Assembly: GCA_018398815.1 (NCBI GenBank)
Contig: CM031607.1
Span: forward strand, 89,608,136-89,672,135
DNA length: 64,000 nucleotides
Direction: 5' to 3'
Origin: Conus ventricosus
Lineage: Eukaryota > Mollusca > Gastropoda > Neogastropoda > Conidae
A model generated the notes under the pieces. That model did no database searches and had not been told where the DNA came from. It saw nothing but the letters and a program-made list of their open reading frames with translations. Below, one piece after another: positions 1-9,682 of this stretch (positions are counted from its first letter, which is position 1; each line of letters starts with the position of its first letter). Position numbers and translations under genes: made by a program.

Positions 1-420
1 GAAAACCACTTCAAAACCAGATATGCAACCACAAACAGTCATTTAAATAAAGAAAAATAAAAAAAACCAAACAGAACTGAGCAAATATATCTGGAAACTT
101 AAAGACGCAAAAACAAGCTACAATATATCCTGGAAAATCATAAAAAGAGCATCACCATACAGCAATGTTTCAAAAAGGTGCAACCTATGTTTAACTGAAA
201 AATGGCTAACACTATGCAAACCACACTTAGCAACTTTAAACACCAAAACAGAAATATTAAACAACTGCAGGCATAAATGGAAATCGTTGTTAGTGAATAC
301 ATCTAAAACAAAAACCTGAAAGCCCAAAAAAAAACACGTGCGGCCAACCCGCGCGTGCAAACAAACCGCAAACGGAGCCACACACGCTATATAACATCGG
401 CGGTGGGCAAACCAAAAACC
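1..420 (+). mobile_element. Penelope-like element, 3' fragment (endonuclease C-terminal part)
   Basis: This is the 3' end of a Penelope-like retroelement (PLE family 1 here). The first ~130 bases encode the tail of a GIY-YIG endonuclease (ENHFKTRYA, then KNQTELSKYIWKLK), interrupted by frame breaks. Bases ~170-310 encode the Cys/His-containing C-terminus ([10 protein letters not shown], then NNCRHKW). The GIY-YIG domain is known to nick target DNA for PLE insertion. The fragment has no reverse transcriptase and is cut by the window start. A PLE ribozyme motif follows directly. Confidence 0.8.
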
Positions 421-462
421 ATCCCGATGACAGCGCAACGCGCTCGAAAAAAAATTGTAGGT
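421..462 (+). ncRNA. Degenerate hammerhead ribozyme of PLE family 1
   Basis: The layout matches the intact sister at 2789-2830: CUGAUGA-like core, AGCGC/GCGCU stem II, GAAA, short stem III. Here the first core reads CCGATGA and the palindromic stem III is altered, so cleavage activity is unlikely. Confidence 0.45.
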
Positions 463-539
463 TACTTCTTTTAAAACCTTATTTTAACAAATGTTGCTCC
501 CCAAGGGGTGAGCACTCTAAAAATCATTTTGGTATTTTA

Positions 540-600
540 ATCACATTGATATATGTATATAATAAATATATATATAAATATATATATAATATATAATAGC
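540..600. repeat. AT-rich microsatellite in PLE 3' region
   Basis: Alternating TA runs follow the PLE terminal region. Similar tracts lie at 1676-1738 and 2915-3015, also just downstream of family 1 copies, so the tract appears to be part of the element's tail or its preferred neighbour. Confidence 0.75.
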
Positions 601-632
601 TAAAACAAGTTAAAAGAGGAATCTTAAAAACT

Positions 633-674
633 ATCTACAAATTTGTTTCAAGCGTGTTGCGCTGTCATCAGGAT
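633..674 (-). ncRNA. Hammerhead ribozyme, PLE family 1
   Basis: Read on the minus strand: stem I AUC, core CUGAUGA, stem II AGCGC/(A)CGCU, GAAA, stem III as the self-complementary ACAAAUUUGU, cleavage base A, then GAU to close stem I. The pair beside the core (10.1:11.1) is C:U rather than the usual G:C, so activity is uncertain. Minimal hammerheads with palindromic stem III are known from PLEs. Confidence 0.55.
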
Positions 675-1335
675 GGTTTTTGGTTTGCCCACCGCCGATG
701 TTATATAGCGTGTGGGCTCACGTTTGCGGTTGTTTGCACGTGCGGGTTGGCTGCACGTGTTTTTTGGGGGCTTTCAGGTTTTTGCTTTGGGTGTGTTCAC
801 TAACAACGATTCCATTATGCCTGCAGTTGTTTACTATTTCTGTTTTGGTGTTTAAAGTTGCTAAGTGTGGTTTGCATAGTATTAACCATTTTTCAGTTAA
901 ACATAGGTGCACCTTTTTGAAACATTGCTGTATGGTGATGCTCTTTTATGATTTTCCAGAATATATTGTACTTGTTTTTTGCGTCTTTAAGTTCCAGATA
1001 TATTTGCTCAGTTCTGTTTGGTTTTTATATTTTTCTTTATTAAATGACTGTTTGTGGTTTGCATATCTGGTTTTGAAGTGGTTTTCAGTGATCCCTATGT
1101 ATGTTTCTTTTTCATTTTCTGATGTCACAGTAGCCTGGTATACAATGTGTTGTGAAGACATTATTGTTTAGTGGGCACTGCTCCTTTCTGGTGCAATTGC
1201 AAGATTTCCTTTCTGTCACCCTTCTTTGCTGTGTTGATTTTCATTTTGTTGGATGTGTCAATTAGTTTTTGAGGTTGGGCATACATGAGTACGATAGTTT
1301 GACAGTGTTTTTGTTAAATATTTTGGACAGTTAAT
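675..1335 (-). pseudogene. Penelope-like element GIY-YIG endonuclease fragment, inverted
   Basis: This is a second family 1 copy, inverted relative to 1-470. On the minus strand, 1161-946 encodes the GIY-YIG endonuclease start and core (HIVYQATVTSENEKETYIGI, then NHFKTRYANHKQSF and QTELSKYIWNLK). Further left come the Cys/His tail and the ribozyme at 633-674. The preceding CPL.NK cysteine segment (~1165-1200) is frameshifted. The copy is 5'-truncated; no reverse transcriptase is present. The head-to-tail-to-head arrangement with its neighbours is typical of PLE clusters. Confidence 0.8.
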
Positions 1336-1625
1336 ACTATGCAAACCACACTTAGCAACTTAAACACCAAAACAGAAATAGAAACAACTGCAGGCATAAA
1401 TGGAAATCGTTGTTAGGGAACACACCCAAAGAAAAAACCTGAAAGCCCCCAAAAAACACGTGCAGCCAACCCGCACGTGCAAACAACCCCAAAAGGGAGC
1501 CCACACGCTATATAAAAATCGGCGGTGGGCAAACCCAAAACCATCCTGATGACAGCGCAACACGCTTAAAACAAATTTGTAGATAGTTTTAAGATTCCCC
1601 CTTTAAACTTGTTTTAGCTAGTGTT
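1336..1625 (+). mobile_element. PLE family 1, 3' terminal fragment with decayed hammerhead
   Basis: This direct-orientation copy holds only the endonuclease C-terminus ([12 protein letters not shown] start, Cys/His tail) and the terminal region. A ribozyme-like segment at ~1543-1584 keeps CUGAUGA and the ACAAAUUUGU stem III, but the conserved GAAA reads AAAA. It joins abruptly to the inverted copy on its left. Confidence 0.65.
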
Positions 1626-1675
1626 GCTCCCCAAGGGTTGACACTTAAAAAATTGTTTTAGGCATTTTAAATATA

Positions 1676-1738
1676 CTGATATATATATATATAATATAAT
1701 ATAATAATATATATATATATAATATATATATATATAAT
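1676..1738. repeat. AT-rich microsatellite
   Basis: Alternating AT/TA tract with short interruptions follows the PLE tail. Confidence 0.8.
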
Positions 1739-1739
1739 A

Positions 1740-2274
1740 CACAAATAAAAGCAGAAAAAATAGGAAAAGAAAAATCAAATGGTATAACCCCCCATACAAA
1801 GGGGAAACTCAAAACAAACATAGGGAAAGAATTCTTAAAAAATCCTAACAACTTCATTTCCAAAAGAACACAAACTGTCCAAAATTTAACAAAAACACTG
1901 TCAAACTATCGTACTCATGTATGCCCAACCTCAAAAACCTAATTGACGCATCCAACAAAATGAAAACCAACACAGCAAAGAAGGGTGAAGAAAGGAAATC
2001 TTGTAATTGCACCAGAAAAGAGCAGTGCCCACTAGACAATAAATGTCTTCACAGCAACATTGTATACCAGGCTACTGTGACATCAGAAAATGAAAAGAAA
2101 CATACATAGGGATCACTGAAAACCACTTCAAAACCGATATGCAAACCACAAACAGTCATTTAATAAAGAAAAATATAAAAACCAAACAGAACTGAGCAAA
2201 TATATCTGGAAACTTAAAGACGCAAAAAACAAGCTACAATATATCCTGGAAATCATAAAAAGAGCAAACGCAAA
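1740..2274 (+). pseudogene. PLE fragment: RT C-terminus and GIY-YIG endonuclease
   Basis: The plus strand encodes the end of the PLE reverse transcriptase (KWYNPPYKGKLKTNIGKEF) and the linker MPNLKNLIDASNK. A cysteine segment (CNCTRKEQCPLDNKC) follows, then the endonuclease motif NIVYQATVTSENEK and the HFK/QTELSKYIW block. Frame breaks occur around 1900 and 2105. The order RT, linker, endonuclease is the standard PLE order. The copy is interrupted at 2275 by a small inverted-repeat insertion and resumes at about 2511. Confidence 0.8.
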
Positions 2275-2510
2275 TGAAACAAACTGCGGCGTTACTGAAA
2301 CACGACAAAAACGCAGAAGAGCACACAAAACAAAGTGTGAAGTAACGACACCACTTTGGCTTCACAAGGGAGTATTGTGCATGTTTATGTCTGTATTTTT
2401 TTGTCGCTGAGGAAGGCATTTTGCCGAAAATTTCTTGTCCTGTTTTGTGTCGTGCATTAAATCGTCGTTACTTCACACTTTGTTTTGTGTGCTCTTCTGC
2501 GTTTTTTGTC
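2275..2510. mobile_element. Small inverted-repeat (MITE-like) insertion inside a PLE
   Basis: This ~235-bp block is absent from the sister copies, where the endonuclease tail is continuous. It carries inverted repeats at 2304-2349 and 2464-2510 (about 46 bp, nearly perfect). It is bordered on both sides by the PLE string cataaaaagagca, which occurs once in the uninterrupted copies, so this is probably a target-site duplication. No coding capacity is seen. Confidence 0.65.
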
Positions 2511-2788
2511 ATAAAAAGAGCATCATCATACAGCAATGTTTCAAAAAGGTGCAACCTATGTTTAACTGAAAAATGGTTAATACTATGCAAACCACACTTA
2601 GCAACCTTAAAACACTAAAACAGAAATAGTAAACAACTGCAGGCATAAATGGAAATCGTTGTTAGTGAACACACTCAAAACAAAAACCTGAAAGCCCCCC
2701 AAAAACACGTGCAGCCAATCCGCACGGCAAACAACCGCAAACGTGAGCCCACACGCTATATAACAACGGCGGTGGCAAACCAAAAGCC
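2511..2788 (+). pseudogene. PLE family 1 endonuclease C-terminus (continuation)
   Basis: Resumes the interrupted copy: the Cys/His tail ([20 protein letters not shown]) and the terminal GC-richer stretch with ACACGTGCAGCC, which is shared by all family 1 copies. The CDS ends by about 2690. Confidence 0.7.
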
Positions 2789-2830
2789 ATCCTGATGACT
2801 GCGCAACGCGCTCGAAACAAATTTGTAGAG
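2789..2830 (+). ncRNA. Hammerhead ribozyme, PLE family 1 (best-kept copy)
   Basis: Stem I AUC/GAG, CUGAUGA at 2792-2798, stem II (GCGC/GCGC), GAAA at 2814-2817, stem III as the palindrome ACAAAUUUGU, then the cleavage base A. Only the C:C apposition at 10.1:11.1 departs from the consensus. It lies at the 3' end of the PLE, as expected for PLE terminal repeats. Confidence 0.55.
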
Positions 2831-2914
2831 ACTTCTTTTAATACCTTATTTAAACAAATAGTTGCTCCCCAAGGGGTTGAGCGCTTTGGAAATCATTTTG
2901 GGTATTTTAACCAC

Positions 2915-3015
2915 ATTGATCTATTATAATATATATAATATATATATATATATATAATATATATATATATAATATATATATATATATATAATAATAATAT
3001 ATATATATATATAAA
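2915..3015. repeat. AT-rich microsatellite
   Basis: Alternating AT tract between the family 1 copy and the family 2 PLE terminal repeat. Confidence 0.8.
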
Positions 3016-3017
3016 TA

Positions 3018-3165
3018 ATCAGAGTTAAAAAGCCACTCAGAACGTTAAAAGTGCTCACCATGTAGGGAGCGGCATACCAGTTTAAAATAACATTTTAAAA
3101 TGGAAAAATTAAAAACCTACAAGCTTGTTTCAAGCTAAAACGCTCTCCTCAGGTATACAATTTGG
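3018..3165 (-). repeat. PLE family 2 terminal repeat, 3' copy
   Basis: About 145 bases recur almost unchanged at 6686-6830, as direct repeats on both sides of a minus-strand PLE. PLEs are known to be bounded by such pseudo-LTRs. Each copy carries one hammerhead motif. Confidence 0.75.
3115..3156 (-). ncRNA. Hammerhead ribozyme in PLE family 2, 3' copy
   Basis: Minus strand: CUGAGGA core, stem II GAGC/GCUU, GAAA, palindromic stem III ACAAGCUUGU, cleavage base A. Stem I is one base shorter than in the copy at 6782-6822 (a G is missing beside the core). Confidence 0.65.
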
Positions 3166-3299
3166 GCACGCCACGGGTGTGATATATTGGGTGTGTGGGC
3201 GTGTGAGTTCTGTGCGTGTGGCATGTGACCTGCCGGTTTTTTCTTTTGGGGGCGCGTTCAGGGCGACGTGTTACGGAATGGTGCATTGACAAAGATTTC

Positions 3300-5010
3300 C
3301 ATTTATGCCTGCAATTGTTTATCCTTTCTTCTTTAGAGTTCAGGATGCAAGGTGGGGTTTACATAATATCAGCCACTTTTCTGTAGTACATAAGTTGCAT
3401 TTTTTTAGAATGTTGTTGTATGGTGTTGCTCTTTTTATAATTTAACATGATATGTTGTTAATCTATTTTCATATTTTTAAGCTTCCAAATATATTTACTT
3501 AATTCTGTTTGGTTTTTATAAAATTTAATTTTTGAAAGAATGTTATGGTTTGCATGTCTGGTTTTAAAATGGTTTGCCGTGATCCCTATGTATGTTTCTT
3601 TATCACTGTCTGTTGTTACCGTAGCTTGGTGCACAATATAGTTGTAGAGACATTTATTATTCAGAGGGCACTGGTCTTTTTGTGCAATTACAATATACCT
3701 TTCATCACCCTCTATTGGTTGTGTTGTTTTGGTTTTATTGGAAGAATCAATTATATTTTTAAGGTTGGGCATACACGAGTATGATAGCATTGACAGTATT
3801 TTTGTTGAATGTTTAAGATAGTACATGTTCTTTTGGAATGATGTTTTAAGGATTCTGATGAATTCTTTTCCTACGTTAGTTTTTGTTCTTCCATCTATGG
3901 AGGGTTATACCATATGATTTTTCTTTCCTGTTTTTTCCTGTTGCTGTTCATGTTGTTATCTGGGTTATATTGTAATTTGTAGTTGTAGCCACTTTTTTTC
4001 AGCGCCTCTTGGTATTCAGCTGCTGCACTGTTAAATTCTTTCTCATTGCATGACAGTTTAGATAATCTTTTGTTTATGCCATTAGGTATGGTTTTTAAGA
4101 TGGAGGGTGGATGGCTACTATTGATGTCTACGTAGACAGGTGTGTCATTAGGTTTTATATAGTTTGTATGTATGATCCTTAAGGTCAAATGTTATGTCTA
4201 AATAATTTACTGTTTTTTTGTTGGCTTCCACTGTGATTTGTTAGGTTATGGCTTTGAAATTTTTACAAAGTTCTTTTTTCTTGTTTTCAATGTTTTTTTG
4301 TTTATTGTTTAACGTGGCAAGACCGTCATCTCTGTATAAGCCAACCTGTTACCAAGTATTTTCTGTATATGAGACAACATGAAAAGTCCAACTAATTCAC
4401 AAGTTTCAGCTCAATCATAAGATCCCATCGTGACATCGAATGTGGGAAATTCTGCTGTGTTTTTTTTATCCAAGTTTCACTGTTGCTATGGAGAGGTCTT
4501 AGTGTGGAGAATGATTTCCATCTCAGAATCTGTAATATTTGTATATTTGTTGGCGAATCTTAGTGCTTAGTAAGTAATTCCTCATCAATGGAAGGGTAGA
4601 AGTCCACTATGTCAAAAGTAATGAACACTGTATTTTTCTGTTTGTTCAATTCTTTAAACCATTGGATAACTTCGTAACTATTTTTCCAGAGATTGTATTC
4701 AGTGTTTGTTTTTATGTCCTCTATTGCTTTTTCCAGGATATTTTTACTAATTTTGCCGAATTCAGATTTTGATGGGTTTATCAGTCTACAAGTAGGGTTG
4801 TTGAGAAAGTTAGGTTTGTGGTCTTTAAGGGTTATAAAGGCTTCTTTTATTGCTGTTGCTTCTGTCCTATCACCTAAATCCATCTGGTACACAAGTTTCT
4901 TTTCTTTTTTGCAGATGTTGTCATATGTGGTCTTATCAGCTTTTTATAAATAATTTATCTGAATAGTTTTGTTGGGTAGTTGAGAGTACTCATTAGTTCC
5001 ATTTTTTTAA
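3300..5010 (-). pseudogene. Penelope-like element: RT palm to endonuclease (second tandem block)
   Basis: On the minus strand, 4892-4560 encodes RT motifs (AFITLKDHKPNF, then CRLINPSKSEFGKISK), ending at motif A VFITFDIVDFYPSI. The LYRDDGLA catalytic-type motif C lies near 4320-4345. The RT C-terminus follows at 4188-3895 (SSHPPSILKTIPNGINKRLS). The linker CMPNLKN and the GIY-YIG endonuclease lie at 3826-3458 (CPLNNKC, NYIVHQATV, KETYIGITANHFKTR). The block begins mid-protein and directly follows a near-identical segment at 5011-6260. Frame breaks make it non-functional as read. Confidence 0.85.
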
Positions 5011-6702
5011 GGTTGGGCATACACGAGTATGATAGCTTGACAGTATTTTGTTGAAGTTTTAAGATAGTACATGTTCTTTTGGGAATGATGTTTTAAGGAT
5101 TCTGAGGAATTCTTTTCCTACGTTAGTTTTTGTTCTTCCATCATATGGAGGGTATACCATGTGATTTTCTTTTCCTGTTTTTCCTGTTGCTGTTCATGTT
5201 GTTATCTGGGTTATATTGTAATTTGTAGTTGTAGCCACTTTTTTTCAGCGCCTCTTGGTATTCAGCTGCTGCACTGTTAAATTCTTTCTCATTGCATGAC
5301 AGTTTAGATAATCTTTTGTTTATGCCATTAGGTATGGTTTTTAAGATGGAGGGTGGATGGCTACTATTGATGTCTACGTAGACAGGTGTGTCATTAGGTT
5401 TTTATATGGTTTGTATGTATGATCCTTAAGGTCAAATGTTATGTCTAAATAATTTACTGTTTTTTTTGTTGGCTTCTACTGTGATTTTTAGGTTATGGCT
5501 TTGAAAATTTTTACAAAGTTCTTTTTTCTTGTTTTCAATGTTTTTTTTGTTTATTGTTTAACGTGGCAAGACCGTCATCTCTGTATAAGCCAACCTGTTT
5601 ACCAAGTATTTTCTGTATATGAGACAACATGAAAAGTCCAACTAATTCACAAGTTTCAGCTCAATCATAAGATCCCATCGTGACATCGAATGTGGAAATT
5701 CTGCTGGTTTTTTTTTTTTAATCCAAGTTTCACTGTTGCTATGGAGAAGGGTTTTCGTAGTGTGGAGAATGATTTCCATCTCAGAATCTGTTATATTTGT
5801 ATATTTGTTGGCGAATCTTAGTGCTTTAGTAAGTAATTCCTCATCAATGGAAGGGTAGAAGTCCACTATGTCAAAAGTAATGAACACTGTATTTTCTGTT
5901 TGTTCAATTCTTTAAACCATTGATAACTTCGTAACTATTTTTCCAGAGATTGTATTCAGTGTTTGTTTTTATGTCCTCTATTGCTTTTTCCAGGATCTTT
6001 TACTAATTTTGCCGAATTCAGATTTTGATGGGTTTATCAGTCTACAAGTAGGGTTGTTGAGAAAGTTAGGTTTGTGGTCTTTAAGGGTTATAAAGGCTTC
6101 TTTTATTGCTGTTGCTTCTGTCCTATCACCTAAATCCATCTGGTGCACAAGTTCTTTTTCTTTTTTGCAGATGTTGTCATATGTGGTCTTATCAGCTTTT
6201 TTTAAATAATTTATCTGAATAGTTTTGTTGGGTAGTTGAGAGTACTCATTAGTTTCCATTTTTATAGAAATTGTTTTGTCTTGTCTGCCTTTATGAATAT
6301 TTTTTTTGTCATTCCGGATTTGTTTTATGTTATTATTCAATGTTGTTTGGAAATTATTATGTGGTTTTCTGAAATCAATATTAGCTTATTAGTTTTTTTC
6401 ATGCTTTCTTCAAAAGGTTTCATTTCCTCTATTATAGGTGGCGATCTCCATGACTTAAAACCATAAGTTTTTTCTATCTTCCTTTTTGGCATCTGGGTTC
6501 AAAAGAGAAACGCTTTCCACCTCATGTTGCGCACAAATATTTCAGTCTGCTCTATGAGTTTTTTCATGTAGAGTTGTGGATTGGAAAAAGGTATATTTTT
6601 GGTGGACTGCCCAAAGTTAATTTTCTCCATTTTAAATTTAGATTCTGCTAGACCACAGTGCTCAACGTGAGGACCAATCATAAAATCAGAGTTAAAAAGC
6701 AC
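5011..6702 (-). pseudogene. Penelope-like element: N-terminus and RT (first tandem block)
   Basis: The minus strand starts near 6640 with the PLE N-terminal region (MEKINFGQSTKNIPFSNPQL, FVRNMRWKAFLF). It continues through the fingers (LKDHKPNFLNN), motif A (FDIVDFYPSIDEELL at 5880-5830), motif C YRDDGLA near 5570-5590 and the RT C-terminus to about 5015. Instead of reaching the endonuclease it restarts mid-protein, giving a 1247-bp direct duplication with the next block. Several single-base frame breaks are present. PLE reverse transcriptases are related to telomerase. Confidence 0.85.
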
Positions 6703-6830
6703 TCAGAACGTTAAAAGTGCTCAACCATGTAGGGAGCGGCATACCAGTTTAAATACGATTTTAAAATGGAAAAATTAAAAAACCTACAAGCTTGTTTCAA
6801 GCTAAAACGCTCTCCTCAGGGTATACAATT
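6686..6830 (-). repeat. PLE family 2 terminal repeat, 5' copy
   Basis: Direct repeat of 3018-3165 upstream of the PLE N-terminus. Together they bound one ~3.8-kb PLE unit that includes the internal duplication. Confidence 0.75.
6782..6822 (-). ncRNA. Hammerhead ribozyme in PLE family 2, 5' copy
   Basis: Complete 41-nt motif on the minus strand: stem I ACC/GGU, CUGAGGA, stem II GAGC/GCUU (outer pair G:U), GAAA, self-complementary stem III ACAAGCUUGU, cleavage base A. The loop-less palindromic stem III suggests it would fold best as a dimer, as proposed for PLE hammerheads. Confidence 0.7.
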
Positions 6831-7458
6831 TCTTGTAGTCATTGCCACACCAAGCTACCCTGTAAGTTGCTGGAATGGTGCTCGTACTTATCCTTGGAAT
6901 TTATTAGTTTGTTGTATTTTAGTCCCTTGCGGATTCATTCCAAGAACTGGCCCTCAGCACTTGTGTCTTAGAGGATATCTTTTTATATTTTCTACTTTTC
7001 ACAAGAAATGTAGCTTGTTTTGCTCTTTCATGATTTTCTTTTGCTTCTTAGATGGCACCTTTGGTTGGTTTTTTGAAAACTCAACAAACATACTACGGTA
7101 TTGCACACCAGCCTTTTCTGGGATTGCATTCTTCTTAAAACTGAAAAGGCAGAGGAGTCAAATTACCACTTTTCCGCGGTCACTAAGGAGAAGAAACAAC
7201 CAAGTTTCGAAATATCGGTATATGACCAGGAGTTATATGTTAATGAGTTTCCCTCCCTATTGGAGGATGTCTCTCCCCCTTGGAGAATATAAGCTTGCTG
7301 AAGGCTCATTTTGAGAAGCATTTATTTTATTTTTTCCCCATCCACCCATTCAAGCACATACTGTTAGTTAGGCAGAATCATCTGCCACTGCAGGTATGAA
7401 TGCGTATCTCCCCCTATTTCTTCAATCTAAGACATAAGAGCAAGCTTTGTTTATAATT

Positions 7459-7460
<2 letters not shown>
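6830..7460 (+). mobile_element. ~630-bp hammerhead-bearing repeat (family 3), plus copy
   Basis: This unit recurs inverted at 8373-8999, partly at 9000-9122, and again at 29.7-30.8 kb. It starts near cttgtagtcattgcc, contains a hammerhead motif at 7178-7227, and ends at gcaagctttgtttataattc. I see no conserved protein in it. Size, non-coding content and hammerhead resemble retrozyme-type or PLE-derived non-autonomous elements; the exact class is inference. Confidence 0.65.
7178..7227 (+). ncRNA. Hammerhead ribozyme, family 3 (core mutated)
   Basis: Stem I GGUCA/UGACC and GAAA are kept, but the first core reads CUAAGGA instead of CUGAGGA. Loss of the invariant G should inactivate it. Confidence 0.6.
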
Positions 7461-7496
<36 letters not shown>

Positions 7497-7525
7497 ATTA
7501 TAATATATATTATATATATATATAT
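7461..7525. repeat. AT-rich microsatellite
   Basis: Alternating TA tract at the edge of the 630-bp repeat. A matching tract lies at the edge of the inverted copy near 8338-8372. Confidence 0.8.
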
Positions 7526-7539
7526 GTAAAAATGATGCA

Positions 7540-7790
7540 GAGGCTACATCTCAGTACGTACGCCAGGTTCGTGGACTGGCAGGTGAAATGGGATTGGACT
7601 CTGAATTTTCCTTTAGGCCACTGATGATGTTGATATTGGCAATGAACATTGAACATCAACATTAATGAACAATGAACCTCATTGCCAACATCAACATCAT
7701 CAGTGGCCCTAAGGAAAATTCAGAGTCCAATCCCATTTCACCGCCAGTCCACCAACCTGGTGTACATACTAAGATGTAGCCTCTGTTCAA
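7540..7790. repeat. Fold-back: two inverted ~105-bp arms
   Basis: The segment from agaggctacatc to ttggcaatga (about 7540-7650) is repeated in reverse complement at about 7678-7787, with a ~28-bp spacer. The right arm runs into the endonuclease at 7690-8037. The fold-back therefore marks the head of that element meeting an inverted copy of itself. Confidence 0.75.
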
Positions 7791-8037
7791 AGTTATGCGT
7801 TGGGAAATTTATCGTGCCCTCAACGAACGCTTTGTGGAACACCTCAGAGCCATCCATCGTCTCATCCAACACCCGTGGGGATTCATTTCAACTCTGATTG
7901 CCACAGCCAAACCCATATTTCCGTCACTGCTGTTTGGCAAAACCACTCATCCGACCCAGAGAGAAAATTTCATGGAGTCCAGGATCATCTCTCGCCTTCG
8001 CACCAAACTTCCAGATGGACTCAACTCCCACCTCTGA
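7690..8037 (+). pseudogene. Second PLE type: GIY-YIG endonuclease fragment
   Basis: The plus strand encodes NLVYILRCSLCSKLCVGKF, the usual start of a PLE GIY-YIG domain. After a frame change it reads ALNERFVEHLRAIHRL and ends with ESRIISRLRTKLPDGLNSHL before a stop. This divergent lineage differs from the KETYIGIT type at 1-6.7 kb. The RT is absent. It sits between the two inverted 630-bp repeats. Confidence 0.75.
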
Positions 8038-8271
8038 TTTTCTTAGTTTGAATAATTCCAGCTCTTTTCCTTTCCCCCAACCTCGCCTCCATCCCTTTCT
8101 CTCATCACTACCTCCTCAATTTTCCCATCCACTTTATCATATTCACACCCCATGTACACATATAGCGTATTTATAAAATAACATGTAGAGCATAATATAC
8201 ATACCTCTAACACCATCTCCACCATCCAGGTATGCATACTCATAGACACATACACATGTGAACAATCCATA

Positions 8272-8999
<728 letters not shown>

Positions 9000-9122
9000 T
9001 TCAATTATAAACAAAGCTTGCTCTTATGTCTTAGATAGAAGAAATAGGGGGAGATAAGCATTCATATCTGCAGTGGTAGATAATTCTGCCAAACTAACAG
9101 TATGTGCTTGAGTGGGTGAATG
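9000..9122 (-). mobile_element. Start of a second tandem 630-bp unit, truncated
   Basis: About 120 bases repeat 8373-8495 closely, then homology stops at gtgggtgaatgga. No ribozyme remains in this piece. Confidence 0.7.
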
Positions 9123-9364
9123 GATATTTTTAAAAAATGTCCCTTCATACACATCCTCAAGTGCCCCCTTCCAAGAATAAGACTCCTCATCTACCACTCT
9201 CTCACTTTCTTTAACACACTCTTATGCGCCCCGTTCCAAACATAAGACTCCTCTACCACTCTCTCTTTTTCTCTATCTCTGATTCTGTTTGTCTTTTCCC
9301 TCCATCTGCCTCTCTTTTTCCTCGAGGTGAAATGAGATTGGACACTGAATTTTCTTTTTTCCCA

Positions 9365-9365
<1 letters not shown>
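9123..9365. other. Non-coding, short direct repeat
   Basis: The phrase around aagactcctc...ctaccactctctc occurs twice (about 9180 and 9247). The segment ggtgaaatgagattggac near 9327 resembles the arms of the fold-back at 7540-7790, so another fragment of that element probably lies here. No gene seen. Confidence 0.45.
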
Positions 9366-9447
<82 letters not shown>

Positions 9448-9464
9448 TGTGCACACACACACAT

Positions 9465-9546
<82 letters not shown>

Positions 9547-9591
9547 CCGCGCGAACGCGTACGCAGGAACGCACGCAATCACGCAGGCGCG

Positions 9592-9681
<90 letters not shown>
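9366..9681. repeat. Long CA microsatellite with CG-rich interruption
   Basis: Three CA blocks (9366-9444, about 9470-9542, 9599-9681) are separated by GT-containing and CG-rich segments. Reading frames across it encode only His-Thr or Val-Cys repeats and are not genes. Confidence 0.95.

Positions 9682-9682
<1 letters not shown>

Noticed and set aside
2415..2445. ctgaggaaggc...gccgaaaa inside the small inverted-repeat insertion
   Set aside because: Same look-alike pattern with an extra base beside the core and no stem I or stem III; not called as a ribozyme.
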